Source: Prorocentrum cordatum (taxonomy: Eukaryota; Sar; Dinophyceae; Prorocentrales; Prorocentraceae). From it: a DNA stretch of 64,000 bases. The notes below the pieces were generated by a model that was given only the letters and a program-made list of their open reading frames with translations, was not told the DNA's origin and ran no database searches. Positions 1 to 11,800 of this stretch are shown in pieces. The DNA lies in NCBI GenBank assembly GCA_963575745.1, contig CAUYUJ010004747.1, positions 194,010 to 258,009 on the forward strand. Reading direction: 5' to 3'. A program made the translations under genes and the position numbers. Position 1 is the stretch's first letter. Each line of letters opens with the position of its first letter.

Positions 1-1000
<1,000 letters not shown>

Positions 1001-1174
1001 ATTTTTTTGGCGCGTATTGTTGGGTGCTGGCAATTTCCCAATAACCCTCGGAGTAATAATTAATTGCTCATTGTTGGGGGGTGCTGAAGACCGTCTGAGG
1101 TTCACCGAAGCCTTATCCTCTGAACCCGGCACTTTGATTTCATTTGAAAGAGCAAGTGCAATTGGGAAGCACCG

Positions 1175-2434
1175 TTAAGAATAGACTCGGTGTTGTGTGC
1201 CGCCAAGCCTGTGGATAGAAAACCGTGATCGCCGATGTAAAGTTTGAGCGACTTCTGAACCGACATAGAGAGCAAATCCATGGAGTGGATAGCGTAAACT
1301 CGAACTATAGATGTTGCGAACGAGTCTCCAGCGACCACCCCATCGCGGTGCCTTCACCATGCTCGTGATACACGTGAAGCGTAGGCCACGGCAAGCCGCC
1401 ATGCACACTCGCGATCTCTGCTTCGGAAAGGACAGCACATCACACCGTTGTTGCAAGAGGTCTAGCTGGAGTGTCTCGTAGAATATGAAAAGGTTCCACA
1501 AAACGGAGCACGCCACCCCCGTCTTGGAATTAGTCGAAGCCTCGGACTTGACGGACTGCCACCAAACAAAATCCGTTGTCCTCGTACAATCTCCCGCAGC
1601 AAGGTACGACCTCTGATTGGTATTCTCCCAGGTCGATGCGAACCCCCTTCGAAGTCTCCCCCAAAGTCGAACAATGAAGATAATACACCTATCGGCGCCC
1701 ATCCTCCTGCAGGTTTGAGAAGCGGCGATTTCATGTTTGGAGAACATGTCTGTGGCTTCCATGATACTCAAGATAGACTTGAGGACGATCAAGGCTCCGT
1801 CTATCATAGATACGTGGTGTTTTGCGTGGACTCCATCCACACTGGTGGCCCAGCGCGCGGGGTATGTCTTGGCGACGGCGCGCAGGGTCCCGGTCGACTC
1901 GACAGGAACAGTGTCCTGGTAGTCATCAGCTGGCGGCTCACTGGTGGCCCTGCAGAGCCCACTGAATCTCGCCGCCTCGCTGTCCAGAGGACACGGGGGC
2001 CCAGATAGACAGAGACAGACAGAGCGGTCTGCTGACCGGCCGCATGGGCCGGGCCCTTCGCGGCGCCTGAGAACAGCGCCTGGGCAGACAGAGCGAAAAA
2101 TTAAATAGAAAGGCGCTTTGGAATCATTGGCCGTTGAAGTAAAGACAAGGAGGAGAAAGAGGAGGAGGAGCAGGAAAGGGCAAGAGGAGGGCCCCTCACG
2201 TGTCAGACCACCGCTTGCGGGGTCTCCCAGTGCGACTTGTGGGGAATGTTCTGAACCACGGCGTCTAGTGTTCGAGCTGTGTGTTTCACTTGTCGTGGTC
2301 GTCGTTGCCGTTGCGAAGGATAAAATCTGTCTTTCGTGACTGTTGGGCTTCAACCCAATCACGTGACCCCCGATCCTTTGCCATCCGCACGCGTAGCCTG
2401 GTTGATCTTCTGATGTATTGCAGCCATGCCTCAT
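1175..2434 (-). CDS. Unassigned open frame, possibly one exon of an unknown gene
   Basis: The frame is open for 419 codons. Only the middle and C-terminal part, about 1,180-1,930, has the mixed composition of a real protein (for example DGALIVLKSILSIMEATD, then SKHEIAASQTCRRMG). The first 150 codons are low-complexity or Ser/Pro/Arg rich and probably non-coding. I recognise no domain. It lies downstream of the reverse-transcriptase remnant on the same strand, so it could be flanking sequence carried with that element or an exon of an unrelated gene. The overlapping plus-strand frame at 1,715-2,008 is less protein-like. Start and end are simply the limits of the open frame. Confidence 0.3.
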   Translation of the reverse strand: MRHGCNTSEDQPGYACGWQRIGGHVIGLKPNSHERQILSFATATTTTTSETHSSNTRRRGSEHSPQVALGDPASGGLTREGPSSCPFLLLLLFLLLVFTSTANDSKAPFYLIFRSVCPGAVLRRREGPGPCGRSADRSVCLCLSGPPCPLDSEAARFSGLCRATSEPPADDYQDTVPVESTGTLRAVAKTYPARWATSVDGVHAKHHVSMIDGALIVLKSILSIMEATDMFSKHEIAASQTCRRMGADRCIIFIVRLWGRLRRGFASTWENTNQRSYLAAGDCTRTTDFVWWQSVKSEASTNSKTGVACSVLWNLFIFYETLQLDLLQQRCDVLSFPKQRSRVCMAACRGLRFTCITSMVKAPRWGGRWRLVRNIYSSSLRYPLHGFALYVGSEVAQTLHRRSRFSIHRLGGTQHRVYS

Positions 2435-3938
2435 TGTGCTTCCTTGGGATCTGGACGGTCTTCCTCATCATAGCTCTCCATGTTGATCGGAATACCCGGC
2501 GTGTCTCGGCCCAGACCGTCCAGCAAGAGTTGCCATAGAGCGCCGTCGAGGTTACGACAGACTCGAACAATTGTAATCTGGCTGTTAAAGGGCACCTTTT
2601 GGAACACAAGGCATCCTTGAACTTCGCAAAGGACTTCCATGCTGATGCCATTCGATTTATAAGTTCTGGCTCATGGTATGCTGCAAGGTTCACAACTCGT
2701 CCTAGATACTTTTCTGATCCGCCTGGCGAGACAATCTGTACTTCAGAACCCCCGACCGAAGCGAAACCTAAATGTAGCCGCAATCCGTACTGACCAGCGT
2801 GGGTTCTCAGGTGGCTAAGCATCTTGGCAGCGTCCCTCTTGCATTCCGCGAAAAGTAATACATCGTCGGCAAAACCAAGGTTTGTGAGAGGCTGTTCTGG
2901 GTCGTTCACAACAAAACCATAATAGTACCAAGTTCCTCTGCTGTTCAGTTTGCGCCACTTGCTCTTGAGCTTCTTGAAACAAGATTCCATTATAGCGATA
3001 ACAAGAAGAGCGCTGATTGGGTCACCTTGTTTTACACCTCGTGCCAAGAAACATGAACGAGACTCCGTTCCTGCAATAGCTGAGGCTGTCTGTCCACGAT
3101 ACAACTTGTTGATAAGCGAGATGTACGGCTCTTATACAGCTAACTCCCGCAGCACATTCCATAAGGCGTCGTGCTCGACGGTGTCGAGGGCCTTCTCGAA
3201 GTCCACCACGCAAAGTCACAGATCTTGCTGCCACTCGTCGATTTTTTTCCACTGTGAGCGTCAATGCATGTAAATGGTCGTCCGTGGAAAAACCTTGGCG
3301 GTAGGCCACTTGGTCTGGCGGTTGGTGCGCGAGCTTTTTCGCTTGCAAACGGTTGCACACCATACGGCTGAACAATTTGTACAACATTGGGAGGGTAGTG
3401 ATCGGGCGATAATTTTGTGGTAAATTTGGGTCTCCCTTGTCGAATATAACGACCAACCTCGTATGTCCTCATACATCCGGCGGCTCCCTGTCCGGCTTGA
3501 CTATTTCGTTGAAGAGGGCCAAAATGCAGCTGTGCATGTTCGGGCTGCTTTGCTTCAACATTTCGGCAACTATGCCTGCTGCGTCTCGGCATTTGCCGTC
3601 CTTCATTGTCCCCAAAGCATTCGTAAGCTCTATCGTGAAACTCTGCACCTCGCCTTCGGGTAGTCGGCCTGGCACACAACGACGCAAACACCTCTGCCGC
3701 GTCTTCTTTAGTGTCTTTGGGGGCTCCGAAACAATCGACAATCTTGGCAATGTGCTGCTGTTTCTTCTTGCCGCTCGGATTGCGATCTCCCTGATGCCCT
3801 TGAAGTCGCGTAGAACTCGACCAATGCGCAGGGCCCTTTGGTTATTCGTCTTTCGCTGGAGTGTCTTCTTGATCTCGTTGCTGATTGATTTCCGCCGCGC
3901 TTGTTGCGTGCTCCAGGGGGGCAGATAGGTTGACGCAA
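2286..3938 (-). pseudogene. Non-LTR (LINE-type) reverse transcriptase remnant
   Basis: Reading down from 3,938 the remnant crosses several frames. A linker with AEMLKQSSPNMHSCI lies near 3,500-3,590. Then come the finger motif NYRPITTLPMLYKLFSRM and the box DQVAYRQGFSTDDHLHAL (about 3,300-3,440). After a frameshift come the palm motifs GVKQGDPIS (about 3,040) and LGFADDVLLFA (about 2,865), the latter carrying the two catalytic aspartates in the FADD form usual for non-LTR elements. Thumb-like sequence with PRKHNEAWLQYIRR follows near 2,420. At least two frameshifts break the protein; the first palm aspartate (DFEKA-like, about 3,195-3,215) is only readable in a third frame. No endonuclease domain is visible upstream, so the copy is 5'-truncated and dead. 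Confidence 0.85.
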
Positions 3939-4751
3939 TTACATGATCAGGTAGAGTACGGAGCCCACGGGGTAAACCTCACGCGTCACCAAACCACTTT
4001 CCTAGCCCCAGACTCCGAACCATCAAGCAACCATGACCTCCAATATTGCGAAGGTCTACGGCCGGTGCCGCCGACCCTGCAGACGGAGACGAGGAGCAGG
4101 ACAAGGACGTTGAGGAGCAGGAGTCGGAGGACGTCAGGGAGCAGGAGGGGGGATGAGGAGGAGGAGGCGGAGGAGGAGGAGGAGGAGGACGACGAGGAGG
4201 AGGAGGAGGAGGACGAGGAGTGGGAGGAGGAGGAGGAGGGGAACAGGAGGAGGAGGAAGTGGAGGAGGAGGAGAAGGCGGAGAAGGAGGAGGAGGAGGAG
4301 GAGGAGGAGGAGGAGGAGGAGAGGGGGGAATGAATAGGAGCAGGACGAGGCGAGCAGGGCCTGGGGCTGGGAGTCCTAGACTTTTTTGGGGGCTGGTTCC
4401 TGGTGCTGGGTCCTGGGAGGAGGTCCTCGGGGCTGGGTCCTGGAGGGTCCCGGGGACCTTGGAATTCTGGGTCTTGGGATGTCCCGTGGCCGAGCGTCCA
4501 GGAGGCCGATTCGGTTCTGGAGGTGGACGGAGGAAAGAGGAGAGATGAGGACGGAGGGAGGAGGGGGGAGGGAGGAGAGTGCGTGGTAGAATGCCTCGGC
4601 TCTTGGCCCGTCTGAGGCTTTGTGTGGGCCCCGGACCCCCAGGGGGAGAGTCGTATCTGACGCGGGAGCCCCCTTGGGACCCCCCCCGGGACTCCCCCCC
4701 CGGCAGGGAAGGGATCAAAGGGAAGGGGCTTCCTTTCGACTCAATGGAGCC
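3939..4751. repeat. GGA tract and GGTCCTGGG-like repeats, no gene
   Basis: Positions about 4,085-4,330 form a GGA/GAG-rich purine tract. Positions 4,360-4,480 hold a degenerate repeat of the type GGTCCTGGG/GCTGGG. The remainder is GC-rich with G and C runs. Open frames here encode only Arg, Glu, Gly or Pro runs. Confidence 0.7.
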
Positions 4752-4901
4752 CGTTTCTTTATTGCTTGGGGCATGGCGGGCGTCATGGCCCCCGCTCCCC
4801 CCCCCCCTACGACGTAACGCTCACCCCCCCAGTGCGCTCCAGGCACTGCCGCCGTGCGCATTTTCATCCGCGCAGGAATCCGCATAAGAGTTTGGTCCGC
4901 A

Positions 4902-4963
<62 letters not shown>

Positions 4964-5126
4964 TCGTGGCTTGTCGCTCGTCGCTCGTCGCTCATAGTCG
5001 TCGTGCGAGCGGACGCGACTGAAGCCTGTTTTTTCCGAGCCGATGACGGCAATTATCTAGGGGGAACAGCCACGTGCAACACAACCCCAGTTTGTGCCGC
5101 CGTGCCTGCGGGCACAGCAGCTCTTG

Positions 5127-5276
5127 TGCACACCACAGCGCTTGCGTATACCACATCAGCCGTGTGCAACACAGCACCAGTGAACACCATAATGCCTGCG
5201 TGCATTGCAGTGCTTGTGTACACCACGGCGCCTGTGTGCACCACAGCAACCGTGTGCAACACGGCACCACTGTTGC
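5127..5276 (+). repeat. 18-bp tandem repeat array
   Basis: About eight degenerate copies of an 18-bp unit of the form GTGTACACCACAGCGCCT. In the plus frame they read as a six-residue repeat of the type VYTTAP/VCNTAP, but codon-sized periodicity is expected for any 18-bp unit and no surrounding gene supports translation. Confidence 0.75.
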
Positions 5277-5694
5277 ATATAGAATGTTAGAACGAATCTT
5301 CATGACAAAATGGAGCGTTTGTGGATTCCACTGAAAACATATAAACTTAATCCTTATTGACAAAAGAGCGCCGCTGGAATCTACGAGGCCTCCTGAATCC
5401 GCCCGCATCACCGTGCATCACCCTAACTCCTCCCATCTGCGTCCAGGAGGCTCCAGCTAACTTGGCCGTCCGAAAACCACCAAGTGGACCGATTCAATCG
5501 ACAATTCTGCGGTGCGCGCTGAGATGCGCACGTGCGCTGTAGCGCCAACCCGCACGACAAGGGGTAAGGAGGGAGGAGGAGGAGGCGGTGGTGGAGGTGG
5601 AGGAGGAGGGAGGAGGAAAAAACGTCGCGTTCGATTATCAGCACTTTCCTGGCGTGGCGCCTAGCTGTCCGCAGCAGGTCCTCACGTACATGCT

Positions 5695-6005
5695 CCTTCT
5701 ACCGGTCCTATGCACGGACACGTTATGGTGTACACCAGCGCTGCGTTGCAAGCGGATGCTGTGGTGTAGACGCGCGCTGTGGCGTGCACAGGCGCTGCGG
5801 TGCACGCAAGCACTATGGTGTACACAGGCGCTGCGTTGCACATGGTAGTTGCGGTGTACACATGTACACCGGCGCTGTAGAGTACGCGAGCACTGTGGTG
5901 TACACGGTCGCTGCGTTGCACACGGTTGTTGCGGTGTACGCAGGCGATGTGGTATACACGCGCGCTGTGGTGCACGCGAGCGTTAAGGTGCACACAGGCG
6001 CAATG
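5695..6005 (-). repeat. 18-bp tandem repeat array, inverted relative to the first
   Basis: About sixteen degenerate copies of the same 18-bp unit seen on the left, here read on the minus strand (plus-strand form resembles GGCGCTGCGTTGCACACG). It mirrors the left array inside the fold-back structure. Confidence 0.75.
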
Positions 6006-6255
6006 GGACATATCGCCACCTACATGCTGCTCGCGTCGTCGTCGTCGTCGTCGTCGTCATCGTCGTCGCTCGTCGCTTGTCGCTCGTCGCTCGTCGCTCG
6101 TCGCTCGTCGCGTCGCAGGCGCAGGCGCGGCTGCGGTGCCAGAGCCACACGGCGGGGGGGGGGCGTTACGTCATACCCCCCCTTGTCGCCCCCCCCATGA
6201 CGCCCATCGTCGCCGACCCTATGACGCCCGCCACCGCCGATCATAAAGAAACTCG

Positions 6256-6480
6256 TTCGTGACAACGTTGCCCGAGGGGGATGCCCTGGAAAAGCAGGGG
6301 GGGAACAGCGACGGGCCCAGGGAAGAGGGGGAAAGGGGAGGAGTGGCCCAGGGAAAGGGGGAGCGCAGGGACAGGAGACGATTGACCCAGGGAAAGGGTG
6401 GGCGCAGGGACAGGAGACGACGGAGACGACGAACGAACGACAAGCCCCTCACACACGCCGACACAGGGTCGGCGGAGTTG
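6256..6480. repeat. Purine-rich tandem repeat of about 39 bp
   Basis: The motif GACCCAGGGAAAGGG followed by GCGCAGGGACAGGAGACGA recurs between about 6,310 and 6,430. No gene is seen. Confidence 0.6.
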
Positions 6481-6750
6481 TCAGCTTCGTTGTTCTGCCC
6501 CCCGCCTGATAAGGTACCCAAGTGCTCCGAAATGTCGCCCAGAGTCGCGATGTTTTTCCCGAGTAGCTTCTCCCTCCCATAGCCCATAGCTGACCTCCTT
6601 GATGCACTTCCCTTGCTCCTGGAAGGCAATCTGGACAGGGTCCTGGATATTCTGAAACTTGCCAGAGTAAGCGCCGCCGTGGTCTAAGGTGGGGAAGGAG
6701 GGCTCCAAGAGAAAATTGCCTGCTTCACCAAACATTGCACGGGATGTAAA
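6481..6750 (-). CDS. Possible exon of unknown gene
   Basis: A minus-strand stretch of about 88 codons reads as mixed-composition protein, with segments such as AMFGEAGNFLLEPSFPTLD and GKFQNIQDPVQIAFQEQGK. It is the 3' part of a longer open frame whose other part (6,750-7,293) is Arg/Pro rich and not convincing. There is no recognised domain, no neighbouring exon and no clear splice signal. Confidence 0.2.
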   Translation of the reverse strand, partial: FTSRAMFGEAGNFLLEPSFPTLDHGGAYSGKFQNIQDPVQIAFQEQGKCIKEVSYGLWEGEATREKHRDSGRHFGALGYLIRRGAEQRS

Positions 6751-7822
6751 CACACAGCCACTGGGAATATCATGTTCGTTGTGCGGGCGAGAGAAGGAGG
6801 AGGTGGAGGGGGATGGTGAGGGATGTCCCATGGAGGGGTGCTTCGGCGTGTGGGCGGCACGCCGGGGACCCCATGGAACTGAATTCCGCCAAGGCGTCGC
6901 CTGTGTGGGGGCGGCGCGGCGGGCCAGGAGTGTCGGTGCCCTGATGGGTCTGGGGCGGCACGCTTTTACTCCAGTGGTGGGCCCGCTGTGGCAGGGTCTG
7001 CCGTCTCGTGCCTCTCGTGTCCTTCGGGCCCATCGCTGACCCAGCCTCTGGGGCTGCGGAGGCACCCGTTCCTGGGTCAGCGCGGATCGGTTCTCTGGTC
7101 TGCGTCGGCCTGCACTGTTTTTGCTTGTGCGATGGCAGGCTCTGACCGCTGTATTGGCCGTCCCGTCGCGCTGCGGGGACACTGTGTGGTCGGGGGGGTC
7201 GGCCTGCTTGGCCCAGGCAAGGCTCACAGGCGTGTGCTGCCCAGCCCTTCGTGGTCTTCCCGTGCGCGGCAACACGCGCGGCGTGCCCCCCACGGGGACG
7301 CGGGGGAACTAGTGCTCCTTGGCGCAGGCGGGGCTGGGGGGGCATGTGCGCCACCCTCCTTCGGTGGGTTTGTGCTGCCCGTGGTGCAGCACCTCAAAGG
7401 AGGCCTGCGCTCCTTCCTCGCTCTGTCGGGCCCCGTTGGCGCGGCGGCCCCGAGCCTTTGTGTGAGGGGCGTTTGGCTCCCTCCGGGTTTACACATTGTC
7501 AGGATCGAACCTGACCGCAGAACGCGTCTGGGGGGGATGATTTCTGGTGGAGGAGGGGGGTGACCAGGAGGAGGAGGGCGAACAGCAGCAGGCGGGGCAG
7601 GAAGAGGAGGCGTAAAAGGAGGATGCTTTTCCCCCTTTCCTCCTCCTCCACCTCCTCCTGCTCCTCCTCCTCCTCCTCCTCCTCCTCCTCCTCCTCCTCC
7701 ATCGCTTTTCGTTGTATGCAGAACTCCTCCCTGTCGCAGCCCGAGGCGCGTCGGTAGGGCGGTCCAGGCGTTTCGCCTCAGACTTCCTCACCATGTGTGA
7801 TCCTGACGCTTGGGATTTCACC
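6751..7822. other. GC-rich sequence and a purine/pyrimidine mirror block, no gene
   Basis: Positions 6,751-7,500 are GC-rich with open frames on both strands, but none has convincing protein composition. Positions 7,540-7,712 are a GGA-rich half followed by a CCT-rich half that could fold on itself, the same design as the introns at 17.6-18.2 kb and 29.3-29.8 kb, so this may be an intron of an unrecognised gene. Confidence 0.4.
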
Positions 7823-8259
7823 GATGGAGGGCGGTCAGTTTTCAAAATGCTGCTCTCGCCTTAGCGCCGCCCGCATGATGTTTAAACTTGTACATCAGCT
7901 TTACGGATCGAGGACGGACTGTTTCAACATGCGGGTCTCGCCTTCACGTCGTGCACATGCGTTTGCAACGTTCGCAACAAAGTTACGGATCGAGGTGAGT
8001 TCATTTTCGACATTTGGTTATTGCTTTAGCACCGCGCGCATTCGTATCGACAATGTGCAATTGTGTCACTGATGGAATGCGGATCGCTTTCACAATGTGA
8101 ATCTTGTCTTTGCGCCGCGCGCATTCGTTTCAAATATTTGCGCAGTTAGTATGGTTTGAGGGCCTGCCGTGTCTAAAACGTGGTTCTCGCGTTAGCGCCG
8201 TGTGCATCTGTTTGTAAAGCTTGCAACAGTTTCAAAGATGGAGTGCGCTTCTAGACGCT
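7823..8259 (+). repeat. 83-bp tandem repeat, five copies plus a partial
   Basis: Unit starts fall at 7,823, 7,906, 7,988, 8,071, 8,154 and 8,237, a spacing of 82-83 bp. Each unit begins with a form of GATGGAGG or GATCGAGG. Mid-unit conserved pieces are CTCGCNTTAGCGCCG and GCGCATTCGTTT. Copies are diverged, so the array is old. No coding frame persists through it. Confidence 0.85.
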
Positions 8260-9872
8260 TCGCGTAACCTTGCCAGTGACTCGCCGCTGGCGCGCTCGCC
8301 TGCGGCCGCTGACTAAAAAAGCCTTGCCAGCCCTCTTGGGAGACTCTTGTGCGCGTCCTGGGATGACGGAGGTGAAGAGGACGAGGATGAGGATGCGGGT
8401 GTGGATAATGATGGCGATGGTGATGATGATGAGGAGGAGGAGGAGAAGGAGGAGGAGGAGGATGATAATGATAAAGAGGAGGAGGTGAAGGAGGAGGAGG
8501 GGATGAGGAGGTGGTGGTGATAGAGGGGGGAGAGGAGCGGGAATGGGGAGGAGGACGCGCGCACCCTTGCTAATGTCTTCCGAGGCTGCCGCGGCCGCAT
8601 GCTCGCCTACCGGCCGGGCGCGGAGGAGGAGGAACAGGCAAGCCTGGGCAAGAGGGGGGTATCTCGCCGAGCGCGTTCCACTGATCGCAAAGTGTCTACT
8701 CGCAAACGTCCGAAGCACATGAGCGACGTATCAAACATGTAAGCGCGTAAGCTGCCCGCGTAAGGTCGCGCGTAAGCGCCATCGTTCCCCACGAGGTGTG
8801 CCGCGCTGGCGGCCCGCGGAAAACGCGGCGTAAGGCCGCTATGCCAGTCCGCGTAAAACGCATTTTTGATCTTCGCCCACATGCTCGCCTCGATGTGGTG
8901 GATCGTAAATCCCCCGTGGCATATCCATTTGCGAGTAGCTGCCCTGCGAGGAGTGGACCGCGCTTGTCTGGTATCCAGCACGTCGACCTCTCTGGGAGCG
9001 GGATCGGAAGGGGGAGGAGGGCCAGTCGAGACAACGGTGGCACTCTCTTGTGTGATTGTATATGTTTGGGCCTCCCAGCGGCTTTCGTCGCACGGCTGGA
9101 TCCGCGTCGAAAATTTGCCAGGATGGTTCCCTGTTGGGGTCCGGGGATCGGTTTCGAGTGGATCTGGGCCGCGCGGGAAAGCCGCCGATGTCTCAACTGG
9201 TCCTCTTCCGAAGAGAAGAAGAGGAGGAATTGTGGAGGAAGTGCCGCCACGAATTCAAGCGCGGGGACCAGCGGCGGGCCCTTTTTGCATACCGTCCATG
9301 AAACTTGGTGCGCTCCGTCGCCAAACCAGGAGGCATTGGCGCCATGTTTCGGGGGGGGGGGCCTTCCCCAATCGTCGGCCCACGGATCCCCATAATAATG
9401 AGGATAGTAATAATAAGACTGATACTAATATTTCTAATAATAGTAACAATAATAGTAATAATAATGGGAATTGAACCGCTGACGAAGTAAGAATCAAACG
9501 GAATGGTGCTGCCTGCCCAGCCCACGCGACACCTCGAGGCGCCCAAGCCCGTTCGGACACACGGCAACCTGGAAAACGGATCTCACGTCGTTGGTCGAGG
9601 TTTTTCGGTGATTTCCCCAAGACAAAATGGCACCTACAAACCAAGCGCACCAACATTGCTTGCCGACCACCCACCGCGAATACCAGCCCAGCGACAAGAA
9701 CCACCCGCACGTCGCATGCGATGAACCAAAAGGCCATCAGAAGCAGGGTGCCTTCGCAATCAGAGTATGCTATATGCCAGTGCGAATTTCCCTTCACGAT
9801 TCCCTCGTAGGCCCGTTTTGGTTTCTCTAAATGACCGACCAACTGGTGAATTACATAGCCTGGAACTTATCT
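8260..9872. other. No recognisable gene; several short repeats
   Basis: Positions 8,370-8,550 are GGA/GAT-rich. Around 8,735-8,860 the heptamer CGCGTAA recurs several times. Positions 9,395-9,475 are an AAT/AATAGT microsatellite. Open frames between 8,700 and 9,480 on both strands have no recognisable domain. The rest shows nothing I can support. Confidence 0.5.
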
Positions 9873-10115
9873 TAGTAGCCTGAAGCATGATGCAAGTCTG
9901 CTGCATAGCAGTATGCAGCAGGCAGCGACATGAGACGCAACAAAGTAGAACCATGCTGCTCCCCAAGCGTGGCGTCTGACGTGCTGGGCGCCCACCGGCG
10001 ATTGGCTCAAGCGTCCGAGCGAGGAAAAACCGCCCTCAATTTTTCTTGCGATCGTTTTATACTCATTGTTTTGCCGATCGGCGCGGGCCCTCGCACCCCC
10101 ATTCCCCCCCTCCCA
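9873..10115 (+). repeat. LTR-like segment upstream of the copia gag
   Basis: The segment resembles 50,790-50,990 in the same orientation. Shared pieces include AGTAGCCTGA(A/G)(G/C)CATG(A/C)TGC and GGCNCAAGCGTCC followed by a GAAAAN(C/G)GCCCTCA stretch, about three quarters identical by eye. It lies just upstream of a copia-type gag, and its counterpart lies downstream of a copia RNase H, which is where LTRs belong. Exact LTR ends (TG...CA) and a primer-binding site were not identified. Confidence 0.5.
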
Positions 10116-10288
10116 TGGAGTGGATCTTGGTTGTTTTCTGACGCCTGTTTCGAGCAGGTGGGTCTCCCCCAAAGCACACACGGTTCCAAGCTTTCGCACT
10201 GAACAGAGGTCTGGAGCTACCCCCCCCCTGTCTGCCCTTCCGCCCATTATCGAAACGCCCAATAAGAACACGCTCGCCTTCCCACATT

Positions 10289-11800
10289 GTGCTCACTCCC
10301 GCGTCTTTCGTATTCGCGCATGGTCGTGGAGCCCGCGGTTGGATCCCGCGGCCCTATTTTGGCAGCGGGCGGCCTCGCGCTGGGGAGCCGACGAAGCAGT
10401 TGTTAGCCCCGGGGCTGGTGAGACCACGCGACCCGCGGCACCCCCCCCCCCCCCCGGCCCGCGGCACCGCGCGCCTTGAAAGCGCGGCGGGCGCTCGAAG
10501 CTGGCTCGAGCCCGCCGCGCAAGAGCGCATTCGGGGGGAGCTGGCGCAGAGGCTGCAGGTCATGGGGGCGAGGCAACAAGAGTCACTGCATGAGTTCCAT
10601 CGGCAGCGGCAGCGCGGGCAGGCCGCGGAGCAGGGCGCGCGGGCCGCGCAGGCCGAGTTCGCGCACCTGCGGGGCGCGCCCGCGGCAGCGCCGCAGCCGG
10701 CGCTAGCGGGGCATTTTGGCGGCACGACCGCGGGCGCACGGACGCCAGGGAAGCCGGCGAGTTTCTCGGGCCCGCGCAGGCCATGGAGGCAGGCCCGCCT
10801 CGTTTTCGAAGCGCTTGCTCGCACCGCGCACGCATGTGCGAGTGAACTGGCCCGCTGGGCGAAGGCGATGGGCGGCCAGGTCGCGGGCGCTTGCGATCTA
10901 GAGGGGCCTGGGGTCACATGCGCGTCGAGGTGCCAGGTGTGCCGAATGCTGGCGATGCTGACCGCGGGCGGCGCCCGTCGTCTGATCGGCGGCGCGGGGC
11001 AGGGCGACGGCGCGGGGGCCTGGCGGCGCTCCTGCTGGGGGCGCGGGCCCGACGCGCGAGTTCGCCGCGGCGCCGAACTCCGCGCCCTCCTGCGGAGGGG
11101 GGTCGGGGTGAACCCCAGCAGCGACCTGGCGTTGGAGATCGAGGGCCCCAGGAGGAACGCGCGGCGCCACGAGGTCTCGAGCGGCCAGGTCTTGGACCAG
11201 GACGTAAGGATCACCGTCTTTCTCGGCGGGATGCTGGTTGTGAAGGTCCTGGGCCACCCTGAACTCAACGCCGCCAGGTTGGGCGCGCGCTGGCGGCTGC
11301 GAGCGGCGACCCCGATCTTCGCCGGGGCCTGGAGGACGCGGGCCCACGACGTCGACGGCCCTATGGCGGTCGGAACCGTCAAACACGGCGAGGGCAAGAC
11401 TTCCTCCGCAGGCAAGGGGAAGGACTCCGAAATAACAGGCAAGGAACCCAAAGGCGAAGCCAAGTCAGGGAACATTGCCGAGCCCGCCGCGGGCGAGGAC
11501 TGCCGCCGCCGCGGGAGGCCCAACCACGTCACGGGCGAACGCAGGCAGCTTGGGGCCGACGTCAAGGCCGCGACGGAGCACGCGAACGCGGCAGACCCGA
11601 TGCCCCCCTGGCCAATGCGGCACGGGGCGCCACCAGCGCGCGGCGCCCACTCCATTCGCCCCCCAGGCGCCGCCATCATGGATCTAGGCTCCGCGCCGAC
11701 GGTTCAACCCACGCCGCCCTCTGTTTTCTTTCAGGGCTCTTGCGCAACGCCCAACCCGCAGCCAGGCGCGCCGCGAGCGATCCACCTGCGACCCGCATGA
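10289..11800 (+). CDS. gag: Copia-type retrotransposon gag, degenerate but open
   Basis: The frame is open for 503 codons. Residues about 85-130 are a Gln/Arg-rich coiled-coil-like region. KPASFSGPRRPWRQARLVFE (about 155-175) resembles the entry to the copia capsid region. GARRLI...GDGAGAWRR (about 228-247), NPSSDLALEIE (about 275) and VSSGQVLDQDVRITVFLGGM (about 297-316) match the gag pattern I know from dinoflagellate copia elements. CRRRGRPNHVTGERR (about 409) looks like a CCHC zinc knuckle that has lost two of its cysteines. The first 60 residues are probably leader rather than protein, and the real start is uncertain. The domain would package element RNA in the cytoplasm; the damaged zinc knuckle suggests this copy is inactive. 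Confidence 0.65.
   Translation: MLTPASFVFAHGRGARGWIPRPYFGSGRPRAGEPTKQLLAPGLVRPRDPRHPPPPPARGTARLESAAGARSWLEPAAQERIRGELAQRLQVMGARQQESLHEFHRQRQRGQAAEQGARAAQAEFAHLRGAPAAAPQPALAGHFGGTTAGARTPGKPASFSGPRRPWRQARLVFEALARTAHACASELARWAKAMGGQVAGACDLEGPGVTCASRCQVCRMLAMLTAGGARRLIGGAGQGDGAGAWRRSCWGRGPDARVRRGAELRALLRRGVGVNPSSDLALEIEGPRRNARRHEVSSGQVLDQDVRITVFLGGMLVVKVLGHPELNAARLGARWRLRAATPIFAGAWRTRAHDVDGPMAVGTVKHGEGKTSSAGKGKDSEITGKEPKGEAKSGNIAEPAAGEDCRRRGRPNHVTGERRQLGADVKAATEHANAADPMPPWPMRHGAPPARGAHSIRPPGAAIMDLGSAPTVQPTPPSVFFQGSCATPNPQPGAPRAIHLRPA

Larger units (their letters stand above)
4752..6255. mobile_element. Fold-back structure with inverted arms and inverted minisatellites
   Basis: The left arm (about 4,752-4,822) and the reverse complement of the right arm (about 6,163-6,255) share GTTTCTTTAT, then GGCGGGCGTCATGG, then GACGTAACGC in the same order with similar spacing. 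Inside each arm is a GTC/CGTCGCT-rich block (about 4,900-5,000 and 6,030-6,115), then an array of 18-bp repeats; the two arrays are in opposite orientation. About 400 bp of unique sequence separates the halves. No transposase is present. It may be a non-autonomous fold-back element or two inverted copies of one repeat unit; target-site duplications are not evident. Confidence 0.55.

Noticed and set aside
10354-11679. Minus-strand frame of 441 codons opposite gag
   Set aside because: The plus strand reads as gag with a recognisable order of motifs; the minus frame is Arg/Pro/Ser-rich.
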